A DNA stretch of 64,000 nucleotides from Fusobacterium naviforme (GTDB taxonomy: Bacteria; Bacillota; Clostridia; Lachnospirales; Lachnospiraceae). The stretch spans positions 725,483 to 789,482 of the forward strand of contig PYGH01000001.1 in assembly GCA_003014445.1 (NCBI GenBank), written 5' to 3'. Positions 54,985-64,000 of the stretch are shown here, one piece after another (the first letter of the stretch is position 1; each line of letters starts with the position of its first letter). The translations under genes were made by a program, and so were the position numbers. A model generated the notes under the pieces. It was not told the DNA's origin, did not search any database, and was given only the letters and a program-made list of their open reading frames with translations.

Positions 54985-56100
54985 ATGAAGAGTAGAAGAA
55001 ATGCTACAGTTGGAGTGCTGCTCGCGGGGGCGGTGCTTATGTCGCTGGGATTTACGGCCTGCGGCAGTCAGAGTGCAGATCATGCAGGCAGCGCCGCGGG
55101 AGAGATGGCAGCGGGAACTTCCGGAGAAGCGAAGAGCTCCGGGCAGTCGGAGACAAGTGAGGCAGGCGCGGCGCAGGGAGAGCTTCGCGAGCTGAATCTG
55201 GTTCTTGACTGGTATCCGAATGCGATTCACAGCTTCATTTATACTGCAATCGAGCGCGGCTATTATCGGGATGAGGGGCTGGATGTGAAGGTTCGCTTTC
55301 CGGCAAATGACAATGACGGGCTGGCTCTTGTGGCAGCGGGAAAGGCGGAGCTCAGTGCTTACTATCAGCAGGATGTGATTCAGGCGGTGGCGAATCAGGG
55401 GATCGGTCTCAGATCAATCGGCGCCATCTGTCAGACCCCGCTGAATATCATCCTCTCTCTGAAGGAAAAAAACATTCAGAGTCCGAAGGATTTTGTCGGA
55501 AGGACAGTGGGCTATGGGGGCACGGCACTCTCTGAAGCGATGGTGCAGGCACTCATGAAGGATGTCGGAGAGGATCCCTCTGCGGTGACGCTGCAAAATG
55601 TCGGCTTTGAGCTGATGAGCTCCATGACAACAGGCGCTGTGGATGCGACCATCGGCTGCCTTGTGAACCATGAGGTTCCGCAGCTCGAGGAAGAAGGGTT
55701 TGAACTGAATTACTTCCCGCTGACAGATTATGGCGTGCCGAATTTTTACGAGCTCTGCTTTCTGACGAATGAAAAGCTTCTTCAGAGGGAGCCGGAGGTG
55801 CTGAGGGCCTTTTTGCGCGCCTCAAAGCGGGGATTTGAGGACTTTCAGGCGGACCCGGAGGCATCGCTGCAGATCCTTCTGGACAATCAGAATGAGGAAA
55901 ATTTCCCTTTGAGTCCCGATGTGGAGAGAAAGAGTGCAGAGATTCTACTTCCGCTCATGGAGCAGGAGGACGCTCCGTTCCTGTCACAGACAGAGGCGTG
56001 CTGGCAGCAGAATATCGACTGGATGTATGAGCAGGGGCTCATCGAGAGAAAGCCGGAGCCTGGGGAACTCATGGTGAATCTGGATTATGAGCGCCGGTAG
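54985..56100 (+). CDS. thiY: NMT1/THI5-like substrate-binding lipoprotein, ThiY-like
   Basis: The 371-aa protein has a lipoprotein signal peptide (basic start, GVLLAGAVLMSLGFTAC with the lipid Cys at about 26). A Ser/Gly/Ala-rich linker follows, then a type II binding domain of the THI5/NMT1 family (LNLVLDWYPNAIHSFIYTA; GLDVKVRFPANDNDGLALV; VGYGGTALSEAM). In ThiY these regions bind formylaminopyrimidine. It is the last gene of the riboswitch operon, with a strong terminator about 100 bases downstream. Confidence 0.92.
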   Translation: MKSRRNATVGVLLAGAVLMSLGFTACGSQSADHAGSAAGEMAAGTSGEAKSSGQSETSEAGAAQGELRELNLVLDWYPNAIHSFIYTAIERGYYRDEGLDVKVRFPANDNDGLALVAAGKAELSAYYQQDVIQAVANQGIGLRSIGAICQTPLNIILSLKEKNIQSPKDFVGRTVGYGGTALSEAMVQALMKDVGEDPSAVTLQNVGFELMSSMTTGAVDATIGCLVNHEVPQLEEEGFELNYFPLTDYGVPNFYELCFLTNEKLLQREPEVLRAFLRASKRGFEDFQADPEASLQILLDNQNEENFPLSPDVERKSAEILLPLMEQEDAPFLSQTEACWQQNIDWMYEQGLIERKPEPGELMVNLDYERR

Positions 56101-56199
56101 GAGTGAGAAAAGAATTTTGGCTGTTGCTGCTGTCCGAGGGGCAGGCGCTTTGGGTGGCCTGTTGAAAGAATAGATTTATTATATATTTTAATGATAAGA

Positions 56200-56258
56200 G
56201 AAGAGAAGCACCGCGGTGCCGGAGGAGTCTGGCATCGCGGTGCTTCTCTTCGTTTTTT
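56200..56258 (+). terminator. Terminator of the thiamin salvage operon
   Basis: A 21-bp stem with one mismatch (56200-56220 with 56231-56251) is followed by six T (56253-56258). Confidence 0.9.
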
Positions 56259-56329
56259 GTGGCCGAAGCCATATAGTTGTACCACAGGACGGTGTGAGGA
56301 GCACAGTCCTGGAGATACCGTAGTTATAC

Positions 56330-57169
56330 TTACTTTTTACTGTAATCGTAGAAGCCGCGTCCGCTCTTTCTGCCCAGCAGACCGCCGCGAACCATCTTCT
56401 TCAGCAGTGGGTTGGGACGATACTTGCTGTCAAGAGTCTCATTATAGAGAACATTCATGACTTCGAGGCATACATCAAGACCGATCAGATCGCCGAGTGC
56501 CAGCGGTCCCATGGGGTGGTTCGCACCGAGCTTCATCGCCTTGTCTACATCCTCCACGCTTGCAAGACCCTCGGCGTAGATGCTGATGCCCTCGTTGATC
56601 ATCGGGATCAGGATGCGGTTCACAACAAAGCCGGGACCCTCCTGTACATAGACCGGATCCTTGCCGATCTCCTTGGAGATTTCATAAATCTTCTCGCTGA
56701 GATTCTGCGGTGTGAGTATGCCGGGGATGACCTCAATGAGCTTCATGACCGGTGCAGGGTTGAAGAAGTGCATACCGACCAGCGGGCGGTTCAGATGACT
56801 CATCAGCTCCGTGATGGAGAGGGAGGAGGTGTTGGTTGTGAACAGCGCATCCGGGCCACAGATTTTGTCAAGCTGCTGGAAGACCTGGATTTTTGCCTCC
56901 ATGCTCTCCAGTGCGCTCTCGATGACAAGATCAGCATCCGCGGCGCTCTCAAGTCCGCCGAAATGTACTCTGGAGCAGAGCTCATCACAGCTCTCCTGTG
57001 TCATCTTACCTTTGGCAACAAGCTTTTGAATATTTTTGGAAAACTTTGCCTGCTTTTTCTCGGGATCCTTGCCAGTGACGATACACATGGCAACCTGATC
57101 ACCGTGCGCTGCAAAAACCTGAGCGATTCCCATACCCATCAGACCAGTACCGACGACTGCAACCTTCAT
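56330..57169 (-). CDS. hbd: 3-hydroxybutyryl-CoA dehydrogenase
   Basis: The 279-aa enzyme has the NAD-binding [10 protein letters not shown] at the N-terminus, the catalytic His/Glu region ([17 protein letters not shown]) and the C-terminal dimer domain ([15 protein letters not shown]). It reduces acetoacetyl-CoA in butyrate-type fermentation. The start at 57169 follows AGAGGT; an upstream ATG (57229) is less likely. In butyrate producers it is normally beside crotonase, thiolase and bcd-etfBA genes; none is here, so it is an orphan. Confidence 0.94.
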   Translation of the reverse strand: MKVAVVGTGLMGMGIAQVFAAHGDQVAMCIVTGKDPEKKQAKFSKNIQKLVAKGKMTQESCDELCSRVHFGGLESAADADLVIESALESMEAKIQVFQQLDKICGPDALFTTNTSSLSITELMSHLNRPLVGMHFFNPAPVMKLIEVIPGILTPQNLSEKIYEISKEIGKDPVYVQEGPGFVVNRILIPMINEGISIYAEGLASVEDVDKAMKLGANHPMGPLALGDLIGLDVCLEVMNVLYNETLDSKYRPNPLLKKMVRGGLLGRKSGRGFYDYSKK

Positions 57170-57646
57170 CTGCTTACCTCTCTCTTTCTTTTGTGGTGTA
57201 CGCAGCAGTGTATTCTTGAAAAAAGTCACTGCTTCGCCAGCTGCGCAATATTGAGATTTCTTTAACGTTAATTTAATAACGATATATAAATTATAACATA
57301 CGCAATAAATATATCAAGTCTATTTTGGGAAATTTATGTATTTTATCCAATACATTATATGCGATGCCGATAGCAAAATAGAAGAGGCCGATAACCGGGG
57401 ATGAAAGATGAGGTCTTAAATAAAACCACATTGCACAAATATTATTTTCATGTTCATCTGGTTTCGTAAAGAATTGCCATGAGCAGACTTGCTGTTTGTA
57501 AAGGGAATCCTGCAAAATATCATACAGATGCTATATACCTCGCTATGTTTATAGGCTATAATTGTGTCAGTAGCGCTGATGAAGGCGCACTGCGTTACAA
57601 TTTATAGCAGCATAACAGTTTGTCAGACAGAAATGGAGGTATTGAA
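57170..57646. other. AT-rich intergenic region between hbd and ftcD
   Basis: This ~480-base gap is very AT-rich in its left half and carries the hbd promoter. A TATAAT (57557-57562) upstream of ftcD may be its -10 box, but no good -35 box is in place. No gene, riboswitch or long hairpin was recognised. Confidence 0.6.
57290..57317 (-). promoter_or_regulatory. Promoter of hbd
   Basis: On the minus strand TTGATA (57312-57317) and a perfect TATAAT (57290-57295) are 16 bases apart. Confidence 0.6.
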
Positions 57647-58594
57647 ATGGGAAAGAAATTGCTTGAGACAGTACCGAATTACAGCGAAGGCCGCGACATG
57701 GAGAAGGTTGGAAAGATTGCCGCCTGCTTTAAGAATAAGAAGGGCGTGCGTCTTCTTGACTGCCAGACCGACACAAACCACAATCGCTGCGTAATTACCG
57801 CAGTCGGAGAGCCGGAGGCACTGAGAGATGCAGTTGTTGAGTCCTACGGTGTGGCTGTGGAAGTGATTGATATGACCAAGCATGAGGGACAGCATCCGAG
57901 AATGGGCGCAGTTGACGTGGTTCCGTTTATCCCCTGCCGCAACACCACCTTTGAGGACGCGGATGTGATCGCAAAGGAAGTTGCAAAGCTCGTCGGCGAG
58001 AAGTATGAGATTCCGGTATTCCTGTATGAGGATTCTGCGACTGCTCCGCACCGTCAGAACCTTGCGAAGATCCGTAAGGGTCAGTTTGAGGGCATGGCAG
58101 AGAAGCTTCAGGACAAGGCGCTCTGGACTCCGGATTTCGGCCCGGATCACATTCATCCGACCGCTGGTGTCACTGCGATCGGCGCGAGAATGCCTCTCAT
58201 TGCATTCAACATCAACCTCGACACCCCGAACATGGAGATCGCGACCAATATTGCAAACGCTGTGAAGAATATCCGCGGCGGCTATCACTTTGTCAAGGCG
58301 ATCGGCATTGAGCTGAAGGATCACTACTCCGGCAAGGAGACGGTTGCGCAGGTTTCCATGAACCTTGTAAACTATGAGAAGACCGCTATCTATCGCGCAT
58401 TTGAGGCTGTCAAGATGGAGGCGAGACGCTACGGTGTCAATGTGATCGAGAGTGAGATCGTCGGCCTGGTTCCGATGCAGTCTCTGATCGACTGTGCGGA
58501 GTACTATCTGCAGGCCTGCGCATTTGGGCCGATGAAGTTCGATGCGAAGAAGCAGATCATGGAGAACTGGCTGTTAGAGGACGAGGAGGAGTGA
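57647..58594 (+). CDS. ftcD: Glutamate formiminotransferase
   Basis: The 315-aa protein is the stand-alone formiminotransferase part of FTCD: TVPNYSEGRD, DCQTDTNHNRCVIT, EGQHPRMGAVDVVPFIP, FLYEDSATAPHRQNLAKIRKG and HPTAGVTAIGAR are family signatures. It moves the formimino group of formiminoglutamate (or formiminoglycine) to tetrahydrofolate. GGAGG precedes the ATG at 57647. The cyclodeaminase gene starts 1 base after its stop, so the two activities are split but coupled. Confidence 0.95.
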   Translation: MGKKLLETVPNYSEGRDMEKVGKIAACFKNKKGVRLLDCQTDTNHNRCVITAVGEPEALRDAVVESYGVAVEVIDMTKHEGQHPRMGAVDVVPFIPCRNTTFEDADVIAKEVAKLVGEKYEIPVFLYEDSATAPHRQNLAKIRKGQFEGMAEKLQDKALWTPDFGPDHIHPTAGVTAIGARMPLIAFNINLDTPNMEIATNIANAVKNIRGGYHFVKAIGIELKDHYSGKETVAQVSMNLVNYEKTAIYRAFEAVKMEARRYGVNVIESEIVGLVPMQSLIDCAEYYLQACAFGPMKFDAKKQIMENWLLEDEEE

Positions 58595-58595
58595 G

Positions 58596-59234
58596 ATGAG
58601 CGAGCTTTTAAAGGATATGAGCGTTGAGCAGTTTATCGCGGTGACAGAGTCTGATGCTCCGGCGCCGGGCGGCGGCAGTGTCTCTGCTCTGGTTGGTGCA
58701 CTGGGTGCTGCTCTGACGGCAATGGTTGCAGGCCTCACCATCGGCAAGAAGAAGTATGCGGATGCTGAGGCTGAGATGAAGGAGATCGCGGCGAAGGCAG
58801 CGGAGATCAGAAAGGAGCTTGTTGAGGCAATTGATAAGGACAGCTCCTCCTTCAATGAGTTCATGGCGGCCATGGGAATGCCGAAGGACACAGATGAGCA
58901 GAAGGCTGCGAGAACCGCTGCGATGCAGAGCGGTCTGAAGAGTGCTGCGCAGGTTCCGTATTCCGTGGCGGAGACTGCCGCGAAGATCTTCCCGCTTGCG
59001 AAGGCTGTGATCGAGAGAGGCAACACGAATGCAGTTACAGATGGCCTTGTGGCTGCGATGGCTGCGAGAACCGCTGTGATCGGCGCTGGTCTCAATGTCA
59101 AGATCAACCTTGGCTCCATCAAGGATGAGGCTTTTGTTGCTGAGTACACCGCAAAGGTGAAGAAGCTGGACGATGAGGCTGTGAAGCTGGAGAAGGAGAT
59201 CTTTGCACTGAGCGAGCTCACAAACCAGCTGTAA
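58596..59234 (+). CDS. fchA: Formimino-THF cyclodeaminase
   Basis: The 212-aa helical protein has the cyclodeaminase signatures SDAPAPGGGSVSALVGALG and ARTAVIGAGLNVKINLG. It converts 5-formimino-THF to 5,10-methenyl-THF and ammonia. It is coupled to ftcD. With Fhs two genes on, the one-carbon unit can be released as formate with ATP formation, provided a methenyl-THF cyclohydrolase is supplied elsewhere (or by this enzyme family). Confidence 0.93.
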   Translation: MSELLKDMSVEQFIAVTESDAPAPGGGSVSALVGALGAALTAMVAGLTIGKKKYADAEAEMKEIAAKAAEIRKELVEAIDKDSSSFNEFMAAMGMPKDTDEQKAARTAAMQSGLKSAAQVPYSVAETAAKIFPLAKAVIERGNTNAVTDGLVAAMAARTAVIGAGLNVKINLGSIKDEAFVAEYTAKVKKLDDEAVKLEKEIFALSELTNQL

Positions 59235-59333
59235 TCAATAAAATACTGGGCCTGTCAAGAGCGGCTATACTGCGTTTTAAGTATTACAAGCACTGTGAAA
59301 ACTGAAGAGTGTCCGGAACAACAGGAGGGGCTT

Positions 59334-60578
59334 ATGATTTTTGAGATGGTCGAATCTGTTCTGAATATTAATGTTGATGCTGTCACAACGCTTGCAATGT
59401 GTGCAATTCTTCTTTTGCTTGGTCAGTTTATTAAGAATAAAGTACAGTTGTTGGATCGCTATTGCATTCCGGCACCGGTTGTGGGTGGATTTTTGTTTAT
59501 GTTTATAACCTTCATCGGGCATATGAGCGGGAGCTTTTCCTTTAGCTTTGACACCTATTTTCAGAGTCCGTTCATGCTGGCGTTTTTTACGACGGTGGGG
59601 CTTGGTGCAAGCTTTCAGCTTTTGAAAAAGGGTGGTGTCCTGCTGGTGATTTACTGGTTGATTGCCGGTATCATCTCGGTTTGCCAGAATACGATAGGAA
59701 TTGCGATTGGTAAGGCGGTCGGACTGGAAGCACCCTATGCGCTGCTCTCGAGTGCCATATCAATGATAGGCGGTCATGGCGCTGCGGCATCCTATGGCTC
59801 TACCTTTGTGGAGATGGGGTATGCACAGGGAACTCTGGTTGGAGCTGCAGCAGCAACCTTCGGGCTGATTTCAGCGGTGCTGATCGGAGGGCCGCTGGGA
59901 CGCAGACTGATTGTCAAGTATGATCTGAAGCCCTCTGTGGACGATACCTTTATTCCCGGTGATGTCATGAATGTCAATGCGGAGAGTTCCCAGAAGCTCA
60001 CGGGAAGCGACATCATGAAGAATGTTACCGCAATTCTTGCCTGCATGGCAGTGGGATCCATGGTGTCGGCGCAGATTGGAAAATTGATTGGCATGTCCTT
60101 TCCAACCTATGTCGGAGCGATGTTTGTCGCGGTAATACTTAGAAATGTAAACGAGAAGGCAAAGTTTTATCGCTTTGACTATCCGCTGGTTGAAGGAATT
60201 GGGGATGTTATGCTGTCCCTGTATCTCTCTATGGCGCTGATGACACTGAAGCTCTGGGAGCTGGCGGGCCTGATTGGCGGGGTGCTGCTGGTTGTGCTTT
60301 GCCAGGCGCTCTTCATGATTCTGGCTGCATATTTCGTGGTCTTTCGTATTCTTGGAAAGAATTACGATGCCGCAGTCATGTGTGCAGGTCTCTGCGGCCA
60401 TGGGCTTGGGGCGACGCCGTCTGCTATAGTAAATATGACAGCCGTGACGGAGAAATACGGGATGTCGCACAGAGCGTTTATGATTGTTCCGATTGTAGGA
60501 GCATTCCTGGTGGATATTATTTACCAGCCGCAGACAATTGCATTTATCAAGTTTTTTGTACAGGGCTTTACCGGTTGA
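59334..60578 (+). CDS. gltS: GltS-type sodium/glutamate symporter
   Basis: The 414-aa polytopic protein has about ten membrane helices and the two glycine-rich repeats of the GltS family (SSAISMIGGHGAAASYG; CAGLCGHGLGATPSAIVNM). GltS carries glutamate with sodium. AGGAGG before ATG 59334 sets the start; a GTG at 59295 is less likely. Between the formiminotransferase and Fhs genes it may export or exchange the glutamate released from formiminoglutamate (inference). Confidence 0.9.
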   Translation: MIFEMVESVLNINVDAVTTLAMCAILLLLGQFIKNKVQLLDRYCIPAPVVGGFLFMFITFIGHMSGSFSFSFDTYFQSPFMLAFFTTVGLGASFQLLKKGGVLLVIYWLIAGIISVCQNTIGIAIGKAVGLEAPYALLSSAISMIGGHGAAASYGSTFVEMGYAQGTLVGAAAATFGLISAVLIGGPLGRRLIVKYDLKPSVDDTFIPGDVMNVNAESSQKLTGSDIMKNVTAILACMAVGSMVSAQIGKLIGMSFPTYVGAMFVAVILRNVNEKAKFYRFDYPLVEGIGDVMLSLYLSMALMTLKLWELAGLIGGVLLVVLCQALFMILAAYFVVFRILGKNYDAAVMCAGLCGHGLGATPSAIVNMTAVTEKYGMSHRAFMIVPIVGAFLVDIIYQPQTIAFIKFFVQGFTG

Positions 60579-60737
60579 TATAGGTTTGGACATAGCTGTA
60601 AGCGGTGATTGCAGAGCTTTATTGCTCATCACAGCCGGTATTGCGGAAACAAATTGTAATGAGATAAGCTATGGCATCGGCTGAGATGCTTGTAATTAGA
60701 GTCAAAAGTCATAATTGAGAAAAGGATGATAACAACA

Positions 60738-62414
60738 ATGAAAACAGATATTGAGATCGCTCAGGAAGCCAAGGCCCTGAATATCACTGAGATTGCAAAG
60801 TATGAGGGGATTGACGAAAAGTACATCGAGCAGTACGGCAAGGACAAGGCAAAGATTGACTACAATCTGCTGAAGGATCTTGCGGACAGACCGGATGGAA
60901 AGCTGATTCTGGTTACTGCAATCACCCCGACTCCGGCAGGAGAGGGAAAGACCACAACCTCTGTTGGCCTGACCGATGGACTTCATAAGCTGGGCAAGAA
61001 GGCAGCCTGCGCACTTCGCGAGCCGTCTCTCGGACCGGTCTTTGGCGTCAAGGGCGGCGCTGCAGGCGGCGGCTATGCGCAGGTGGTTCCGATGGAGGAG
61101 ATCAACCTTCATTTTACCGGTGACTTCCATGCGATCGGTGCAGCGAATAACCTCATGGCAGCGATTATTGACAACCACATCTTCCAGGGCAACGCGCTCC
61201 GCATTGATTCCAAGAGAATCACCTGGAACAGAGTGGTGGATATGAACGATCGCCAGCTCCGCAATATCGTGAATGGCCTCGGCAAGAGAACGGACGGAAG
61301 AGTCCGCGAGGATCACTACGATATCACGGTTGCCAGTGAGATCATGGCCGTGTTCTGCCTTGCGACAGATATCAAGGATCTTCGCGACAGACTCAGCAGA
61401 ATGATCGTTGCATATAATGTAGACAATGAGCCGATCACTGCAGGTGATCTGAAGGCTGCAGGCGCTATGGCGGCTCTCTTAAAGGATGCTCTGAAGCCGA
61501 ACATGGTTCAGACGCTTGAGCACACCCCGGCATTCATTCACGGCGGTCCTTTCGCAAATATTGCTCACGGCTGCAACTCCGTGCTCGCGACCAAGATGGC
61601 TCTGAAGCTGAATGACTACGCTGTCACGGAGGCAGGCTTCGGTGCTGACCTCGGCGCAGAGAAGTTTATCGACATCAAGTGCCGCATGACCGGTCTTCGC
61701 CCGGATTGCGCGGTCATCGTTGCTACCGTTCGCGCTCTGAAGCATCACGGCGGCGTTGCGAAGGCAGATCTCAACAAGCCGAATCTTGAGGCGCTGGAGA
61801 AGGGGCTTCCGAACCTGCTTCGTCACGTCGAGAATATGACCACTGTATTCGGTCTTCCGACTGTCGTTGCGATCAACCGCTTCCCGTTTGATACCGAGGA
61901 AGAGCTGAAGCTCATTGAGGATAAGTGCAAGGAGCTTGGCGTCAATGTAGTCCTGTCTGAGGTTTGGGCCAAGGGCGGCGAGGGCGGCCTGGCACTCGCA
62001 AAGGAAATTGTCCGTCTCTGCGAGAGCGGCGAAGGAAATAACTTCCAGTTTGCTTATGATGTTGAAGAGAGCATCGAGTCCAAGCTCAATGCAATTGTCA
62101 AGAACATCTATCGCGGCGCAGGCGCTGTCCTGACTCCGGAGGCAAAGAAGCAGGTGCAGAGACTCACGGAGCTCGGCTTTGATAAGCTGCCGATCTGCAT
62201 GGCAAAGACGCAGTTCAGCTTCTCTGACAACAAGAACCTCACCGGTGCGCCGGAGGGCTTCAAGATCACGATCCGTGAGATCAAGGTCTCCGCAGGTGCT
62301 GGCTTCCTGGTAGCTAAGACCGGCGATATCATGACGATGCCGGGTCTGCCGAAGGTTCCGGCTTCCGAGAACATCGACGTCGACGAGAACGGAAGAATCA
62401 CCGGCCTCTTCTAA
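60738..62414 (+). CDS. fhs: Formate-tetrahydrofolate ligase
   Basis: The 558-aa enzyme interconverts formate, ATP and THF with 10-formyl-THF. It has the family P-loop [14 protein letters not shown], the stretch [20 protein letters not shown], and [17 protein letters not shown]. In this setting it can run toward formate and ATP, gaining energy from formimino groups, or supply one-carbon units. I placed the start at 60738 rather than 60726, which lies directly on the AAAGG site. It is followed by a terminator. Confidence 0.96.
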   Translation: MKTDIEIAQEAKALNITEIAKYEGIDEKYIEQYGKDKAKIDYNLLKDLADRPDGKLILVTAITPTPAGEGKTTTSVGLTDGLHKLGKKAACALREPSLGPVFGVKGGAAGGGYAQVVPMEEINLHFTGDFHAIGAANNLMAAIIDNHIFQGNALRIDSKRITWNRVVDMNDRQLRNIVNGLGKRTDGRVREDHYDITVASEIMAVFCLATDIKDLRDRLSRMIVAYNVDNEPITAGDLKAAGAMAALLKDALKPNMVQTLEHTPAFIHGGPFANIAHGCNSVLATKMALKLNDYAVTEAGFGADLGAEKFIDIKCRMTGLRPDCAVIVATVRALKHHGGVAKADLNKPNLEALEKGLPNLLRHVENMTTVFGLPTVVAINRFPFDTEEELKLIEDKCKELGVNVVLSEVWAKGGEGGLALAKEIVRLCESGEGNNFQFAYDVEESIESKLNAIVKNIYRGAGAVLTPEAKKQVQRLTELGFDKLPICMAKTQFSFSDNKNLTGAPEGFKITIREIKVSAGAGFLVAKTGDIMTMPGLPKVPASENIDVDENGRITGLF

Positions 62415-62443
62415 GCTAATATTTATACTAAGCTTCTACAGCT

Positions 62444-62493
62444 GCCCCGCGCGACCCGGATAAACCGGGCTGTGCGGGGCTTATGCGTTTTTT
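62444..62493 (+). terminator. Terminator after fhs
   Basis: GCCCCGC (62444-62450) pairs with GCGGGGC (62474-62480) with an inner CCCGG/CCGGG hairpin; a T-run follows at 62487-62493. Confidence 0.75.
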
Positions 62494-62652
62494 ATTCCGC
62501 AGCGGAGGGATGAAATTCTCACAGAATCATGGTAGTATAAAAGCAAAGCTTCTGTGGAGCTGTGGCATAAGCCGCAGCGTGGCAGAAGAATTGATTTTAT
62601 CTCAGGGACTGTGCTGCGAGCAGCGTGCTGTCTCTGTCGGGAGGAGGAAGCT

Positions 62653-63075
62653 ATGCCGAGGAGTGCGAGCTACAGCACAAAGGCGCGTCAGGGGATTATG
62701 CGCTGTCTTGAGGAGAGTTCGGCTTCAACAATAAGCGTTTCGGATATATTGGGATATCTTTCAGAGCGCGGGCTCTCGGTCAGCCCGACAACAGTCTACC
62801 GCTATCTCGATAAGCTCTGTCTGGAGCGAAGAGTCATCAAATATGTGGCTAAAAAGGGCGAGAAGGCAGTGTATCAGCTTGAGAGGGAGGGGCAGCACTG
62901 CGCGGAGCATCTGCACCTGAAATGTGTACACTGCGGCCGTGTCATTCATATGGACTGTGGCTTCATGGATGAGGTAGAGGAGCACTTAAAGAGCGGACAC
63001 GGCTTCCGGCTGCAATGCGAGGGCTCAGTGCTCTACGGTCTGTGCAAAGACTGTGCGGAAAAAGCACAGGGATGA
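62653..63075 (+). CDS. Fur family metal-responsive regulator
   Basis: The 140-aa protein has the Fur winged helix (TKARQGIMRCLEESSASTIS; VSPTTVYRYLDKLCLERRV) and a dimer domain. Metal ligands include HLHLKCVHCGRVIHMDC and the C-terminal CKDC, giving the two CxxC pairs that bind structural zinc. It could be Fur, Zur or PerR; sequence by eye does not decide. GGAGGAAG precedes ATG 62653; upstream in-frame ATG 62554 lacks a site. Confidence 0.9.
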   Translation: MPRSASYSTKARQGIMRCLEESSASTISVSDILGYLSERGLSVSPTTVYRYLDKLCLERRVIKYVAKKGEKAVYQLEREGQHCAEHLHLKCVHCGRVIHMDCGFMDEVEEHLKSGHGFRLQCEGSVLYGLCKDCAEKAQG

Positions 63076-63085
63076 GATAATAGCT

Positions 63086-63389
63086 ATGACAGCGACGGAA
63101 AAGTACGGATCACAGCGGCAGGACGGCATTTTCCATTTCTGAAAAAGCCACTGTTGCAGAGAGCCATGTGCCGAACAAGAGCTACGCGCCACCCACCATC
63201 ATTGATGGAGAGGGCAATGGGCAGTCGGATATTCTGGTGAAGCTTGCGCTGGATAATGCCGCACAGGAGAGATGGTTTGCGGGGTTGAACCGCGTGAAGT
63301 GCCTCAGTGCGGACAATCGGATTCTGGCAGAGAATGTCGCACATACAAAGGAAGTGATTGAGAACGAACACGGCAGGATCGACAACTGA
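63086..63389 (+). pseudogene. Small frameshifted gene, unknown function
   Basis: An ATG at 63086 opens an 18-codon frame ending FHF at TGA 63140-63142. The +1 frame, starting with the next base, runs on without stop (EKATVAESHVPNKSYAPP...) to TGA 63387-63389. Joining them by skipping the T of TGA gives a smooth 100-aa protein with codon use like its neighbours. The site TTC-TGA-AAA resembles a +1 slip site such as in prfB, but a simple one-base insertion or sequencing error is as likely. A GTG at 63168 could also start a 73-aa protein. I do not recognise the family. Confidence 0.5.
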
Positions 63390-63399
63390 GCTGAGGGTA

Positions 63400-63441
63400 T
63401 TTTATAATCAGGAGCTCCGGGAGGGGCTCCTGATTATAAAA
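63400..63441. other. Perfect 16-bp hairpin upstream of the rrn promoter
   Basis: Bases 63400-63415 pair exactly with 63426-63441, with a 10-base loop. Runs of T and A lie inside the stem ends, so it can act as a terminator for the preceding small gene or insulate the rRNA promoter. Confidence 0.6.
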
Positions 63442-63457
63442 AAGTTGTGGAAACCTG

Positions 63458-63486
63458 TTGACATTTTGGAACGGAACAAGTATATT
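63458..63486 (+). promoter_or_regulatory. rRNA operon promoter
   Basis: A perfect TTGACA (63458-63463), a 17-base spacer and TATATT (63481-63486) stand upstream of tRNA-Ser and 16S. It is one of the best promoters in the window, as expected for rrn P1. Confidence 0.85.
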
Positions 63487-63576
63487 AAATGAGCTGTTTC
63501 ACGAAAAAGAAGCGAACTCCGGGGAATGGCAGAAAATTACAAATCGTTATCAAAGATTTAGCACAGCGTACTTTAT

Positions 63577-63665
63577 GCAGAAGTACCCAAGAGGCTGAAG
63601 GGGCTCCCCTGGAAAGGGAGTAGGTCGTTAATAGCGGCGCGAGGGTTCAAATCCCTCCTTCTGCG
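63577..63665 (+). tRNA. tRNA-Ser (anticodon GGA)
   Basis: A complete class II tRNA: acceptor arms GCAGAAG and CTTCTGC pair fully. The anticodon stem is CTCCC/GGGAG with loop CTGGAAA (anticodon GGA at 63611-63613). A long variable arm (63621-63640) and T arm GAGGG-TTCAAAT-CCCTC follow. CCA is not encoded. It reads UCC and UCU codons. It lies between the rRNA promoter and 16S, so it is likely processed from the rRNA precursor. Confidence 0.96.
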
Positions 63666-63822
63666 CGGCTGACAGAGGTCAGTGAAGAACCTTGAAAATC
63701 AAAGATCAGACAGTACACACAACCCTGAAAATTCTAAAAAGAATTTCAAAAGAAGAACCAAACCAAGTAAAACGGGTAAGATAACTGAGAAAAGTCAACG
63801 TTATCTGAACCGGAGAGAACTT

Positions 63823-64000
<178 letters not shown>

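Overview
This window is a chromosomal segment of a GC-rich Gram-positive anaerobe, most likely a Lachnospiraceae-type Clostridia. The evidence is an Rnf complex, DUF5716/DUF5717- and DUF4364-type proteins, Wood-Ljungdahl/folate enzymes, a sortase-type surface protein and the 5' end of a clostridial 16S rRNA at the right edge. Coding runs on both strands, intergenic gaps are short, and convergent genes usually share one long perfect hairpin as a terminator.

Layout. 1-3005: end of an Rnf operon (rnfD'-G-E-A-B). 3180-4083: a NusG-domain-II protein and a CYTH protein on the minus strand. 4118-4472: a repeat-rich non-coding patch. 4494-11095: a proteostasis block (tig, clpP, clpX, lon) ending in engB. 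11221-17701: a DUF4364 regulator, then a giant DUF5717-like protein, an actin/Hsp70-fold ATPase and a TPR-like protein, leading into valS and folC. 21793-23285: a 49-aa ORF and a membrane TPR protein, both translationally coupled to folC. 23329-28730: class A PBP, YigZ and BipA/TypA.

28.7-43.2 kb is the most interesting part. It holds a BCCT (betaine-type) transporter, a large SARP/ATPase/TPR regulator and a histidine-ammonia-lyase homologue that has lost the Ala-Ser-Gly MIO triad. Next to these lie a molybdenum set (MocA-ModE fusion, MoaA, ModB, ModC, no ModA) and a divergent three-subunit molybdenum hydroxylase. My reading is a catabolic island for a histidine-betaine such as ergothioneine: uptake by the BCCT protein, trimethylamine elimination by the MIO-less lyase (ergothionase-like), and possibly further oxidation by the Mo enzyme. 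Glutamate formiminotransferase, cyclodeaminase, a GltS-type carrier and Fhs at 57.6-62.4 kb can pass a formimino group through folate to formate and ATP, so they could serve histidine-type breakdown.

43.2-56.1 kb: dus, asnA, an L,D-transpeptidase, a Cna-B surface protein whose 5' end is missing, and a TPP-riboswitch operon for thiamin-pyrimidine salvage (thiD, tenA, an ABC transporter). 56.3-64 kb: an orphan hbd, the folate/formimino genes, a Fur-family regulator, a small gene that looks frameshifted, and an rRNA operon whose promoter first reads a tRNA-Ser(GGA) and then 16S.

All functions are read from translated motifs and context; no database search was run.
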